Shown: positions 8,511-17,531 of the stretch, piece after piece
Numbering within the stretch: the first letter of the stretch is position 1
Layout: each line of letters begins with the position of its first letter
Source of the DNA: Carnobacterium_A sp047553015
Lineage (GTDB): Bacteria; Bacillota; Bacilli; Lactobacillales; Carnobacteriaceae
NCBI RefSeq assembly: GCF_047553015.1
Contig: NZ_CP180212.1
Location: 1,736,001 to 1,800,000, forward strand
Direction of reading: 5' to 3'
Length of the DNA stretch: 64,000 nucleotides
The notes under the pieces: generated by a model
What the model saw: the letters and a program-made list of their open reading frames with translations, nothing else
What the model was told of the DNA's origin: nothing
Database searches by the model: none
Position numbers and translations under genes: made by a program

Positions 8511-9413
8511 TTATTGCTTAGTATGAACAATCTTATCACACAATTGATGGGATAATAAAGTCGTTTGGGTTGAGACAGGATTAATACCTGACTCAACTGC
8601 TGCTAAAAATAAGCGGATTAAAGGGGCGAACCCTCTTTTTTCTAGTGTTGGTTCCCAGTCGCCAACTTGTTGTGTGGTCTGTACACCATTCACATCACTA
8701 GAATAGTCTGTTAGGTTGATCACACGATGCATTCCAGTAGGAGAATGAATCTCAGCAGATTCGTAATTCGCACCAGAAACATAATTCATCGATGCAATAC
8801 AACTAGTTTTTTCTGTTGTTAAATGGACTACACAGTTTTTTAATTCTCCATCTTTTTCTTTCACACTAAAAGATACATCTAAAATAGGTCCATCTAATAG
8901 GAATAAAGCCGTATCCAATACATGAATAAACATATCGTAAATAGCAAATTTAACAGATCCCGTACTATTTGGCTTTGTTTTTTGAATAAAAATCATATTT
9001 TTATCTGGAACATCTTTTAATTTTTGAATCATTGGAGCAAATCGTCGATTAAAGCCAGCTGTAAGTAAAACTTGCTTTTGCTCAGCTAGTTGAATCAATT
9101 CTTCCACTTCTTTTAAGTCTTCACTAATTGGCTTATCTACATAAACATGGATACCATTTTCGATTAATTGCTTAACAATTTTAGCATGTGTATGAGTAGC
9201 TGTATGAACAAAAGCCGCTTCTACACCACTTTCAATAAGGGATTCTATAGAAGAATGGAGATTCGCATGATTGTATTGGTTGCCAATTGCTTGAAGTTTT
9301 TTCTGGTTACGAGTGTAAAGATGCCATTCTACTTTATTTTGCATCATCATATCGACAGGTAAATAAGCTTTTTGTGCAATACCACCTAGTCCAATTATAC
9401 CAACTTTTAACAT
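8511..9413 (-). CDS. Gfo/Idh/MocA family NAD(P)-dependent oxidoreductase
   Basis: A soluble dehydrogenase-like protein of 300 residues. The N-terminal Rossmann motif is VGIIGLGGIAQ (residues 3-13). The HVYVDKPISED block (about 90-100) carries the lysine-proline motif of the family, here D-K-P instead of the common E-K-P. The C-terminal half is the dimerisation and substrate domain. It resembles the YceM/MviM branch more than inositol dehydrogenases, but the substrate cannot be read from the sequence. It is divergent from exoA and probably monocistronic. Confidence 0.82.
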   Translation of the reverse strand: MLKVGIIGLGGIAQKAYLPVDMMMQNKVEWHLYTRNQKKLQAIGNQYNHANLHSSIESLIESGVEAAFVHTATHTHAKIVKQLIENGIHVYVDKPISEDLKEVEELIQLAEQKQVLLTAGFNRRFAPMIQKLKDVPDKNMIFIQKTKPNSTGSVKFAIYDMFIHVLDTALFLLDGPILDVSFSVKEKDGELKNCVVHLTTEKTSCIASMNYVSGANYESAEIHSPTGMHRVINLTDYSSDVNGVQTTQQVGDWEPTLEKRGFAPLIRLFLAAVESGINPVSTQTTLLSHQLCDKIVHTKQ

Positions 9414-9530
9414 CTTTATTCCTCATCTCTATTTATTATTTTTTCGTTTTTTCTATTCCCTAAATGTACTATTTTTATTCCTTCCTGTACAATAAAACTA
9501 AGACGTTTAGACGAAAGGGGTTTGTTTCTG

Positions 9531-10283
9531 ATGAAATTTATTTCATGGAATGTAAATGGTTTACGTGCTGTTGTAAAAAAAGGATTTATTGATATTTTCG
9601 ATGAACTTGATGCAGATTTTTTTTGTTTACAAGAAACGAAATTACAAGAAGGTCAAATTGACTTAGACTTACCTGGTTACCATAGTTACTGGAATTACGC
9701 AGAAAAAAAAGGGTATGCTGGAACAGCTATTTTTACTAAACATAAACCAAGTAGTGTTTCTTATGGCCTCAATAAAGAAGAACACGATAATGAGGGACGA
9801 GTTATCACTCTTAGCTATCCTGAATACTATGTTGTCACTTGTTACACACCTAACTCAAAAAATGATCTAGCTCGTTTAGACTACCGAATGAAATGGGATC
9901 AAGACTTTTCTGATTACCTAGCTAAATTAGATCAAGAAAAACCTGTTATCTTTTGTGGAGATTTAAATGTTGCTCATAAAAATATTGATTTAAAAAATTG
10001 GAAAACCAATCATAAGAGCCCAGGATTTACGAATAAGGAACGAGCTAATTTTACTGCTTTACTTGACAGAGGGTTCATAGACACATTTCGTTATTTTTAT
10101 CCTAGTGAAGAAGGTGCTTTTTCATGGTGGAACTACCGGTTCTATGCTCGTAAAACTAATGCTGGTTGGAGAATTGATTATTTTTGCATTTCTAATCGGC
10201 TTGAAAACCAGTTATCCGATGTAAAAATCCACTCAGATATTATGGGTTCTGATCATTGTCCTATAGAGTTGATTCTGAAATAA
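9531..10283 (+). CDS. exoA: Exodeoxyribonuclease III / AP endonuclease ExoA
   Basis: Mg2+-dependent base excision repair nuclease cutting at abasic sites, with 3' exonuclease activity; 250 residues. It begins MKFISWNVNGLRAVVKKG, with the metal site in CLQETKLQ, the catalytic GDLNVAHKNIDL, and the C-terminal GSDHCPIELI histidine motif. The ATG at 9531 is preferred over a TTG at 9522 because GAAAGGGG lies 10 bases before it and directly abuts the TTG. TACAAT at 9488-9493 is a probable -10. It converges on the gntR gene with a shared terminator between. Confidence 0.95.
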   Translation: MKFISWNVNGLRAVVKKGFIDIFDELDADFFCLQETKLQEGQIDLDLPGYHSYWNYAEKKGYAGTAIFTKHKPSSVSYGLNKEEHDNEGRVITLSYPEYYVVTCYTPNSKNDLARLDYRMKWDQDFSDYLAKLDQEKPVIFCGDLNVAHKNIDLKNWKTNHKSPGFTNKERANFTALLDRGFIDTFRYFYPSEEGAFSWWNYRFYARKTNAGWRIDYFCISNRLENQLSDVKIHSDIMGSDHCPIELILK

Positions 10284-10295
10284 AATAGAAGAGAT

Positions 10296-10335
10296 AAAGC
10301 ATCTTAATCCTATTAAACATAGGTTAGGATGCTTT
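10296..10335. terminator. Bidirectional terminator between exoA and gntR
   Basis: AAAGCATC...CCTAT pairs with ATAGG...GATGCTTTT across a TAAAC loop; it has A and T tails that would serve both convergent genes. Confidence 0.75.
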
Positions 10336-10341
10336 TCATTA

Positions 10342-11058
10342 TTAGTTGCTTCTATTAATATCTGAGATAGTGTAGCTTCGTGTATCGTACCGATGACGAC
10401 TTCGAGAATATTCAAATGGGCGCCCATCTTTCAAATAAACAACTTGTTCTACTTCTAATATTGGATCGTCTGCTTTACAATTCAGGTACTCTTGATCATA
10501 ATGAGAAGATTTATCTGCATGAATCTTTCTAAATGCACCACCAAAATGTAAATCTAGTTCTTCATGAATGTAACGATAAATAGATTGTTCTAAAATTTCT
10601 TCTGTTAATCCTACTACTAAATCAATTGGCATGTACGTATGCTCTAAAACATAGGGCTCACCATCTACTACTCGTAATCTAATCAATTTATAAACAGGTT
10701 GATTTTTTTTAACCATTAACTGTTTCATTATCTCTTCTGAGGGAAATTCTACATTAAATTCAATCACTTTACTCGTAACTTTTTTTCCACTCAACTGTTT
10801 GGTTAGTCCTTCATATTCATTCACAGCTGAATCTTGTTGATTTAACAGCGCAGTTTTCATTACAAATGTCCCCGAGCCACGCTGGCGGTAAATGAGTCCC
10901 TCCATTGCGAGAATATCTAAGGCTTTTTTCATTGTCATACGGCTGACTTCAAACTCTTTGGCTAAACTAATTTGATCCGGAATAAGGGATTCAATAGGGT
11001 ACGTACCTGTTACTATTCGTCGTCTCATCTCATTAGCGATGGCTTCATATTTTACCAT
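10342..11058 (-). CDS. GntR/HutC-family transcriptional regulator, probable beta-glucoside repressor
   Basis: Residues 1-70 form a winged helix-turn-helix (ISLAKEFEVSRMTMKKALDIL, then the wing YRQRGSGTFV). Residues 85-238 form a UTRA ligand domain (VYKLIRLRVVDGEPYVLEHTYMP and the C-terminal RPFEYSRSRHRYD). It resembles the GmuR/BglR branch, which responds to phosphorylated beta-glucosides. It sits beside a cellobiose-type EIIC and a 6-phospho-beta-glucosidase on the same strand. Similar half-palindromic sites occur upstream of all three genes, so autoregulation and control of the module are likely. GAGGAGG precedes the ATG. Confidence 0.85.
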   Translation of the reverse strand: MVKYEAIANEMRRRIVTGTYPIESLIPDQISLAKEFEVSRMTMKKALDILAMEGLIYRQRGSGTFVMKTALLNQQDSAVNEYEGLTKQLSGKKVTSKVIEFNVEFPSEEIMKQLMVKKNQPVYKLIRLRVVDGEPYVLEHTYMPIDLVVGLTEEILEQSIYRYIHEELDLHFGGAFRKIHADKSSHYDQEYLNCKADDPILEVEQVVYLKDGRPFEYSRSRHRYDTRSYTISDINRSN

Positions 11059-11108
11059 TTTCGTACCTCCTCTTACATTACGCTTATCATACCGTATACT
11101 ACTTGGAA

Positions 11109-11118
11109 AGACTAGTCT
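11109..11118. promoter_or_regulatory. Candidate operator upstream of gntR
   Basis: A perfect 10-base palindrome AGACTAGTCT. Its core GACTAGTC is close to the HutC-subfamily consensus GTMTAKAC. The 11-mer CTAGTCTTTTA starting here at 11112 recurs upstream of the EIIC gene at 12713. Confidence 0.5.
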
Positions 11119-11257
11119 TTTAAAAGTGAACTTCCACTTTTTTAGCGGTCTTATTCACTAGTATCTTTTTTTTGCTAATCATCCATTAAAAAACAAATAA
11201 ACAGTTGAGGCTCATTCTACAAAAAGGGATGTCTTTTATTAGATTGTGTAAAAAACC

Positions 11258-11293
11258 AAAAAAAGGACTAATCGTTTTGATTAGTCCTTTTTT
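11258..11293 (-). terminator. Terminator of the EIIC gene
   Basis: AAAAAAGGACTAATC pairs with GATTAGTCCTTTTTT around a short loop. It is symmetric in A and T and could also work on the plus strand. Confidence 0.8.
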
Positions 11294-11306
11294 CACTACT
11301 TTCTAA

Positions 11307-12599
11307 TTATCCTTTTTCAGGTTCACTCATTTTTATCTGATTCAAGTTAGCACGGTCAATTAATTTCAAGAATGGGAACCAAATTAACCCAATAAGAGCC
11401 ATATCTATGACTTGGAGTACTCCACCCATGAATGAACTTGTAGCCATAATACCATTAATAACAACAGGTATTGTCCATGGTACTATTACTCCCGTTGGAA
11501 TTGGAAATATTCCTGCAACCATTACAGCATAGTTAAATGCAGTCGCTACTAATGGTGCTAAAATCCAAGGAATAAAGATTGATGCATTTAGTACTAAAGG
11601 CATACCGAAAATGAGTGGTTCATTTACGTTAAAGATTGCAGGTCCTAAAGCTAAGCGACCGATGTCTTTGTTTTGCCTACTCTTCATAACAAATGCTAAT
11701 AATAACACAACAATCAAGGTACTTCCGGATCCACCCATACCAACAGTATAAATTTCCATAAATGGTTTGGTTACAATATGTGGTAAAGCTTCACCAGCTC
11801 TGTAAGCATCAAGATTTTCTAAAGCTAACGTATTCCAGATAGGATCCATTACTGAGTTAACAATAATTTGACCATGTAATCCGAAGAACCATAGGAATTG
11901 AACTAAGAATACAGCAATCAATGTAGCAGGTAAACCACTACCAAGAGCTGTAAGAGGCTGTTGAATAGCAGAATAAACAACATCATGTAAGTTTGTATCA
12001 AAGAATCCAATGACGGCTCCATTAAGTAATAAGAAAGTCGTTAAAGTAATAAGAGCAGGTAACAAAGCTGCAAATGAATTAGCAACTGCTGGTGGAACAC
12101 CTTCAGGCATTTTAATGACGAAGCCTTTTTTAACCATTCTTGTATAAATTTCTCCAGCAACAAATGCTGCAATCATGCCGATAAACATCCCTTTTGCACC
12201 TAAACGATCTAATGTTAGTACACCAAGCACTACTTCTCCTGATTCACTTAACATTGAGAACGGTGTCAAAATCAAGTAAGAAGCCAGTGAAACAGCTCCA
12301 CCAAAGATACCCTCAACCTCGTATGATTTACTTAAATAATACCCAATACCAAACGTGACAAATATAGTCATAATTGACATCGTTGCATTTTGTCCGTTCC
12401 CAAACAAGTTTCCTAAAGTACCTTTTGTTGCGTCACTGAAAAATGGCAAATTATTTAATACAACTACAATAGATCCAAACATGGTAATAGGAAAAGCAAG
12501 CATAAATGCATCCCGCAAAACTGTAAGGTAACGATTTTCTCCAAGCTTTCCGGCAATTGGAAGTAATTTATCACCTAACTTATCAATAAACTCATTCAT
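11307..12599 (-). CDS. PTS cellobiose/beta-glucoside EIIC component
   Basis: The membrane channel of a lactose/cellobiose-family phosphotransferase system, 430 residues with about ten hydrophobic segments. Recognisable blocks include NEPLIFGMPLVLNA, with the conserved substrate-site NEP, and GLHGQIIVNSVMDPIW. It imports and delivers beta-glucosides for phosphorylation; EIIA and EIIB partners are not in this window and must act in trans. The GH1 6-phospho-beta-glucosidase upstream would cleave the product. A candidate repressor operator and a cre site lie upstream. Cellobiose is likely but other aryl-beta-glucosides fit too. Confidence 0.9.
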   Translation of the reverse strand: MNEFIDKLGDKLLPIAGKLGENRYLTVLRDAFMLAFPITMFGSIVVVLNNLPFFSDATKGTLGNLFGNGQNATMSIMTIFVTFGIGYYLSKSYEVEGIFGGAVSLASYLILTPFSMLSESGEVVLGVLTLDRLGAKGMFIGMIAAFVAGEIYTRMVKKGFVIKMPEGVPPAVANSFAALLPALITLTTFLLLNGAVIGFFDTNLHDVVYSAIQQPLTALGSGLPATLIAVFLVQFLWFFGLHGQIIVNSVMDPIWNTLALENLDAYRAGEALPHIVTKPFMEIYTVGMGGSGSTLIVVLLLAFVMKSRQNKDIGRLALGPAIFNVNEPLIFGMPLVLNASIFIPWILAPLVATAFNYAVMVAGIFPIPTGVIVPWTIPVVINGIMATSSFMGGVLQVIDMALIGLIWFPFLKLIDRANLNQIKMSEPEKG

Positions 12600-12667
12600 T
12601 GATAGTTCCTCTTTTCTTTAATTTTTTTGCTGACTGATAACCGGCCTAGTTTGAGTCAGTCTTTTTT

Positions 12668-12681
12668 TGAAATCGATTACA
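12668..12681. promoter_or_regulatory. cre-like CcpA site upstream of EIIC
   Basis: TGAAATCGATTACA matches the consensus TGWAANCGNTNWCA at every position. It is positioned about 70 bases upstream of the EIIC start codon, consistent with carbon catabolite repression. Confidence 0.65.
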
Positions 12682-12710
12682 ATAAAAGAATACCATTTTA
12701 TTTTTTATAT

Positions 12711-12718
12711 GTCTAGTC
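12711..12718. promoter_or_regulatory. Candidate GntR/HutC operator upstream of EIIC
   Basis: GTCTAGTC matches the HutC consensus GTMTAKAC at seven of eight positions and resembles the sites at 11110 and 14300. It is embedded in an AT-rich promoter region. Confidence 0.5.
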
Positions 12719-12811
12719 TTTTATTTAAAAAAGCTTTTCATTAATGTTAATCAATTTAGTCATACTGTTGTATGCACCATCTGAAAAGTATGTATGTTTA
12801 GTCGAATCAAT

Positions 12812-12852
12812 CAAAAAAAATCCGATTGAGAATAAACTCAATCAGAATTTTT
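12812..12852 (-). terminator. Terminator of the 6-phospho-beta-glucosidase gene
   Basis: On the minus strand ATTCTGATTGAG pairs with CTCAATCGGAT, followed by TTTTTTTT. It shows that the glucosidase and EIIC genes are separate transcription units. Confidence 0.78.
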
Positions 12853-12874
12853 GTCTGTTTATTAAGGAGTTGAA

Positions 12875-14263
12875 TTAAAATCCATTTTGACTTGTCATTT
12901 CTTTAAACCAATGACCACTTTTTTTAATCGTCCTCTTTCCTTCTTGATCTAAATCAACTGCAATAAAACCATAACGGTTTTTATAAGCGTTCATCCATGA
13001 CCAGTTATCCATACACGTCCACATATGGTAACCTTTTACATTGCTTCCTTCTTGAATTGCTTGATGAACATAAGCTAAGTGGTCCTTAACAAACTCAATT
13101 CGATAATCATCTTCTATTACGCCTTCTTCATTGATATAGCGTTCTTCATTTTCAACACCCATCCCATTTTCAGAGATGAAGCATCGAATATTCCCATAAT
13201 TTTCTCTTAGATTTGTTAAAATATCGTAAATACCTTTTTCATAAATTTCCCAACCACGGTAAGGATTCATTTTACGTCCAGGCATAATGTAGTTATCAAA
13301 ATAGTCATCTGGCATTGGTCCTTGCGCTAATTTTTCACGAGATTCTTTTGCCTTAATTCTTCTTGGTTGATAATAGTTTATGCCTAATAAATCAACCGTA
13401 TTTTCTTTAATAATCGTTAAATCGCTTGGTTCTGTATTTGGTAAATGATCAATTGTACGCAATAAATCTACTAAATCTTTTGGAAATTCTCCTTTTACTG
13501 CAGAATCAAGAAAAGAACGATTAAAAAATGCATCCGCAATGGAAGCAGCTTTTACATCTTCGGGATTTGTCTCATCACGTGGATAACTTGGCGTCAGATT
13601 CAAAATAATTCCAATCTCGCCGTCGAGTTTCATTTCATGGTAAGCTTGTATCGCTTTCGCACTTGCAAGAACCTCATGATAAGCTACTTGAACGGCATCT
13701 TTCATATTGACTTCATTTGGATAATGAAATTGGTAAAGGTAGCCTCCTTCAACGGGAACAATCGGTTCATTATGTGTAAACCACTTTTTCACTCGATCTC
13801 CAAATAACTCAAAACAGGTTTTAGCAAATAATGTATACGCCTCTACTGTATCACGATTTAACCAACCACCTTTTTCTTGTAACCACATAGGCATATCAAA
13901 GTGATACAAGTTTATAAATGGTTCGATATCATTTTTAATCAGCTCATCAATAACAGTATTATAGAAGTCTACGCCTATTTGATTTACCTTTCCTGTATGA
14001 TCCGGAAAAAGTCGACTCCACTGGATAGAAGTTCTAAAACTATTGTGTCCAGTCTGTTTCATTAACTGAATGTCTTCTTGGTATTTTTTATAAAAACGAG
14101 ATGTTTTTTCTGGCCCTACTTGGTTAAAAAATTTTTCAGGTTCTTCTTTATACCAGTAGTCCCAGATGCTTTCTCCTTTTTTGTCTCCGTCATAACGACC
14201 TTCTGTTTGAGGGCCACTTGCTGCTGACCCCCACCAAAAATCTTTAGGAAATTGATAGTCCAT
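12875..14263 (-). CDS. 6-phospho-beta-glucosidase, glycoside hydrolase family 1
   Basis: Cytoplasmic retaining glycosidase of 462 residues. The acid/base glutamate lies in FTHNEPIV (about residue 167) and the nucleophile in CFISENGMG (about 365). Near the C-terminus CMDNWSWMNAYKNRYGF has Ser where true glucosidases have Glu, plus Lys and Tyr at the phosphate-binding positions; this S-K-Y set marks specificity for 6-phosphorylated substrates. It would split cellobiose-6-phosphate or similar imported by the neighbouring EIIC. A HutC-type operator and a cre-like site lie upstream. Confidence 0.93.
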   Translation of the reverse strand: MDYQFPKDFWWGSAASGPQTEGRYDGDKKGESIWDYWYKEEPEKFFNQVGPEKTSRFYKKYQEDIQLMKQTGHNSFRTSIQWSRLFPDHTGKVNQIGVDFYNTVIDELIKNDIEPFINLYHFDMPMWLQEKGGWLNRDTVEAYTLFAKTCFELFGDRVKKWFTHNEPIVPVEGGYLYQFHYPNEVNMKDAVQVAYHEVLASAKAIQAYHEMKLDGEIGIILNLTPSYPRDETNPEDVKAASIADAFFNRSFLDSAVKGEFPKDLVDLLRTIDHLPNTEPSDLTIIKENTVDLLGINYYQPRRIKAKESREKLAQGPMPDDYFDNYIMPGRKMNPYRGWEIYEKGIYDILTNLRENYGNIRCFISENGMGVENEERYINEEGVIEDDYRIEFVKDHLAYVHQAIQEGSNVKGYHMWTCMDNWSWMNAYKNRYGFIAVDLDQEGKRTIKKSGHWFKEMTSQNGF

Positions 14264-14299
14264 TTTTTATTCTCTCCTTTTAGTTTTTATTTTTTATTT

Positions 14300-14307
14300 G
14301 TCTATAC
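14300..14307. promoter_or_regulatory. HutC-type operator upstream of the 6-phospho-beta-glucosidase
   Basis: GTCTATAC is an exact match to GTMTAKAC and is flanked so that the minus strand reads AATGTATAGACAAA. It sits 37 bases upstream of the start codon. Confidence 0.55.
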
Positions 14308-14335
14308 ATTAACCATAAAACAATTATACATTTAA

Positions 14336-14351
14336 ACGAAAGCGAATACAA
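14336..14351. promoter_or_regulatory. cre-like site upstream of the 6-phospho-beta-glucosidase
   Basis: ACGAAAGCGAATACAA matches WTGNAARCGNWWWCAW with a single mismatch (C for T at position 2). Confidence 0.5.
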
Positions 14352-14408
14352 GAATTTCTTATCTTTAGTCTGTATTATTTACACAATAAAGAGAAGAAAT
14401 TATTTTAA

Positions 14409-14437
14409 TTGCTTTATTAAAATAAAAATTATATACT
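14409..14437 (+). promoter_or_regulatory. Promoter of the Mn2+ riboswitch-ATPase unit
   Basis: TTGCTT (14409-14414), a 17-base spacer and TATACT (14432-14437). Transcription would begin near 14444, some 30 bases before the aptamer. Confidence 0.6.
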
Positions 14438-14474
14438 ATAAAAGAAGAAAAACGATAAACTACCTATTTTCATA

Positions 14475-14569
14475 CATAAGGGAGTAACCGGCAGCAATGG
14501 CTGTGGCAACATCACCAACAAGTAAATTCGCAAAATTTACTGGTGTTGTCTTAAACGGTGAGACTTATG
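14475..14569 (+). ncRNA. yybP-ykoY type (Mn2+) riboswitch aptamer
   Basis: The conserved 5' motif GGGAGTA follows P1 strand CATAAG (14475-14480). The matching 3' strand CTTATG (14564-14569) closes P1. Between them are a GC-rich hairpin (GGCAGC-AATG-GCTGTGG) and a long hairpin (AACATCACCA... with TGGTGTTG...). This matches my memory of the yybP-ykoY family, whose members bind Mn2+ in the two-loop docking site and often precede P-type ATPases in lactic acid bacteria. The placement directly upstream of such an ATPase supports the call. A covariance-model search would confirm it. Confidence 0.82.
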
Positions 14570-14616
14570 CACATTGTTTCTGTAAAGAAATAATTCTGCA
14601 TAAGTCTCTTTTTTTA
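14560..14616 (+). terminator. Riboswitch expression-platform terminator
   Basis: GAGACTTATGCA (14560-14571) pairs perfectly with TGCATAAGTCTC (14597-14608), then a T-tract. The 5' arm contains the P1 3' strand CTTATG, so P1 and the terminator cannot form together; metal binding should favour readthrough. Confidence 0.85.
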
Positions 14617-14751
14617 TCGTTTTTCTCAAAAGAACCTTAAGGAGGTATTCTCATACCGGTTAACAAAGACCATTTGTTGGACTGTTTTCTAGTGTCCAGC
14701 CGATAAGCCAATATCTATTTCACTTTAAAAAAATAATAAGGAGTGTTCTAC

Positions 14752-17385
14752 TTGAAGTATTACCAAAAAGAACAAAAAGATATTTTATCAGAATTAAATA
14801 CGACAACCAATGGATTAAGGGATGAAGAAGTAACGAGTCGCCTTGAAGAATTTGGAACGAATGAACTAAAGTCAGTAAAAAAAGATTCAGTCCTAAAACT
14901 TTTTATAGAAACATTTAAAGATGCGATGGTTGTCGTTTTACTAATCGTAGCCGTTGTCCAAATTTTAATGGGTTCGGTCGTTGAATCATTGATTATTTTT
15001 GCCGTTTTAATGATTAATTCAGTTGTCAGTGTCGTTCAAACTAAAAAAGCTGAGGGCTCTTTGGATGCTTTAAAAAATATGTCTGCTCCAATAGCTAAAG
15101 TCATGCGAAATGGAGAAAAAATATCCTTAGCAGCTAATCAATTAGTGCCTGGTGATATTGTTATCTTAGATGCAGGAGATTATGTACCTGCAGATGGTCG
15201 GTTGATTGAAGCAGGTTCTTTAAAAATTGACGAAGGTATGCTGACTGGCGAATCTGTTCCAGCCGATAAAGACACCGCAACTCTTTCAGCTGTTGTTCCA
15301 GTTGGAGATCGTTCTAACATGGTCCATAGTGGAACGTTGGTTGTCTATGGTCGTGGTGTGTTTGTCATCACTGCAACAGGAAACCAAACTGAAATTGGAC
15401 AAGTTGCTAACTTACTAGAAAATGCTATGACAAAACAAACGCCTTTACAGAAAAAATTAGATCAGTTTAGTAAACAACTTGGGATTGGGATTTTAATTCT
15501 TTCTATTCTTATTTTTGTTATTGAAGCTATTCGTATTTACTTTGGCGGTACAGCTAATCTTAGTGTCGATTTATTAAATGCCTTTATGTTTGCTGTTGCC
15601 GTTGCTGTTGCAGCGATTCCTGAAGCTTTACAGTCGATTGTTACGATTGTTCTTTCTATGGGGACCAACAAAATGGCAAAACGTCATGCGATTATTCGTA
15701 AGTTACCCGCTGTAGAAACATTAGGTGCAACGAGCGTTATTTGTACCGATAAAACAGGAACGTTAACACAAAATAAAATGACGATTGTTGATTACTTCTT
15801 ATTGAATGGTCAATCTGCTCCTTTTAACGATAAACCAGAAACATGGACCTTTGATGAAAAACGTCTTATGCAGATTGCTGTTTTAGCTAACGATTCAACC
15901 ATTAGTGAAACTGGACAAGAGTTAGGTGATCCTACTGAAGTTGCCATGGTTTCTTTCAGCAATAAAGTAAACCAGCCTTATGATGAACTACGTACAAAAT
16001 ACCCTCGTGTCGCTGAATTGCCTTTTGATTCTGATCGTAAATTGATGTCGACGGTTCATCAGATAGACGGTGAATCTTTAATGTTAACCAAAGGTGGGCC
16101 CGATGTTATTTTTAATCGCAGTACGAAAGTTTTAATTGATGGAGAAATTGTTCCACTAACTAAAGAGCGATTAAAAGTAATTGAAGATAAAAACGAAGCT
16201 TTTTCAGACCGTGCATTGCGCGTATTAGCATTTGCTTATAAACCTGTCACTGAAAATCAGACTATCCAATTTGATGATGAGAATGACTTAATTCTTGTTG
16301 GTATTATGGCTATGATTGACCCTCCTCGTGAGGCAGTTTATGGAGCCGTTGAACAAGCGAAAAAAGCCGGTATCAAAACGGTTATGATTACTGGTGATCA
16401 CAAAACAACTGCTCAAGCTATTGCGCGTGATATTGGTATCTCACAAGAAGGCGATATTGCTTTAACTGGTCAAGAATTGGATGCATTAACAGAAGACGAA
16501 CTAAATGAACAATTAGAGAAAATTTCTGTTTATGCTCGTGTTTCTCCTGAAAATAAAATTAGAATTGTACGAGCTTGGCAAAACAAAGACAAAGTCTCTG
16601 CTATGACGGGAGACGGTGTTAACGATGCTCCTGCTTTAAAACAAGCGGATATTGGTATCGCAATGGGAAGTGGAACAGATGTAGCTAAAGATGCTGCTGC
16701 TATGGTCTTGACTGATGATAACTTTGTTTCTATTATCAGTGCAGTTGAAGTTGGGCGTAATGTCTACGACAATATAAAAAAAGCCATTGCTTACTTATTT
16801 GCTGGTAACTTAGGAGCGATTATCGCTGTTGTTGCTGCATTATTAATGGACTGGGTAAATCCCTTCACTGCTTTACAACTCTTATTCATCAATCTTGTTA
16901 ACGACTCTGTTCCAGCGATTGCTTTAGGTATGGAAAAAGGCGAGCCAAATGTTATGTTGCGTAAACCTAGAGATCCAAATGAAGGCATCTTTGCTGGTGA
17001 AACCTTAGTCTCTGTTCTTTATCGTGGAGCACTAATTGGTATTGCCGTTATTATTTCTCAATTTATCGGATTAGGTTATTCAAATGAAATGAGTGTTGCA
17101 ATGGCCTTTACCACTTTAATATTAGCAAGAACCTTACAAACTTTCCCTGCTCGTTCTAATTCTCAAACAGCTATAGGAGCAGGATTCTTTTCAAATATCT
17201 ATGTCATCCTTGCCGTTATTTTCTGTTTCTCTTTATATGGCTTAACTGTTATTCCAGGTATTCGTGAATTCTTTGCTATCCCTGCTGATTTTGGTTGGGT
17301 ACAATGGAGAATTGCTGCTGGGTTAGCCTTTGGATCTGTTGTTTTAATGGAACTAACTAAATTAGTCGTTCGTAAAAAAGCTTAA
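14752..17385 (+). CDS. P-type cation ATPase (MgtA/YoaB-like, probable Mn2+/Ca2+ exporter; TTG start)
   Basis: A P2A-type transporter of 877 residues. The actuator motif is LTGESVPADKD, the phosphorylation site CTDKTGTLTQNK, and the hinge motif GDGVNDAPALKQADIGIAMG. TM4 carries AAIPEALQSIV at the ion site. The TTG at 14752 has AAGGAG eight bases upstream; the in-frame GTG at 14743 overlaps that ribosome site. The closest relatives I recall are L. lactis YoaB and S. pneumoniae MgtA, Mn2+-exporting or Ca2+-exporting pumps under Mn2+ riboswitches. Export of excess Mn2+ is therefore likely; Ca2+ transport remains possible. Confidence 0.9.
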   Translation: MKYYQKEQKDILSELNTTTNGLRDEEVTSRLEEFGTNELKSVKKDSVLKLFIETFKDAMVVVLLIVAVVQILMGSVVESLIIFAVLMINSVVSVVQTKKAEGSLDALKNMSAPIAKVMRNGEKISLAANQLVPGDIVILDAGDYVPADGRLIEAGSLKIDEGMLTGESVPADKDTATLSAVVPVGDRSNMVHSGTLVVYGRGVFVITATGNQTEIGQVANLLENAMTKQTPLQKKLDQFSKQLGIGILILSILIFVIEAIRIYFGGTANLSVDLLNAFMFAVAVAVAAIPEALQSIVTIVLSMGTNKMAKRHAIIRKLPAVETLGATSVICTDKTGTLTQNKMTIVDYFLLNGQSAPFNDKPETWTFDEKRLMQIAVLANDSTISETGQELGDPTEVAMVSFSNKVNQPYDELRTKYPRVAELPFDSDRKLMSTVHQIDGESLMLTKGGPDVIFNRSTKVLIDGEIVPLTKERLKVIEDKNEAFSDRALRVLAFAYKPVTENQTIQFDDENDLILVGIMAMIDPPREAVYGAVEQAKKAGIKTVMITGDHKTTAQAIARDIGISQEGDIALTGQELDALTEDELNEQLEKISVYARVSPENKIRIVRAWQNKDKVSAMTGDGVNDAPALKQADIGIAMGSGTDVAKDAAAMVLTDDNFVSIISAVEVGRNVYDNIKKAIAYLFAGNLGAIIAVVAALLMDWVNPFTALQLLFINLVNDSVPAIALGMEKGEPNVMLRKPRDPNEGIFAGETLVSVLYRGALIGIAVIISQFIGLGYSNEMSVAMAFTTLILARTLQTFPARSNSQTAIGAGFFSNIYVILAVIFCFSLYGLTVIPGIREFFAIPADFGWVQWRIAAGLAFGSVVLMELTKLVVRKKA

Positions 17386-17390
17386 AACCA

Positions 17391-17457
17391 AAAAGAAGCC
17401 TTGTCAGAATTGAGAAAACATCAACTGTTTTTCTCAATTCGCTTGGACTTCTTTTTT
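17391..17457 (+). terminator. Terminator of the P-type ATPase gene
   Basis: GAATTGAGAAAA pairs with TTTTCTCAATTC, with AGAAG...CTTCT outer pairs, then TTTTTTATT. Confidence 0.75.
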
Positions 17458-17531
17458 ATTCTACTATCATTAGCCTTTCTGACTAAAAGCGACTATACTA
17501 TTAAATGACTATCTTTTCGAGGAGGTAAACT

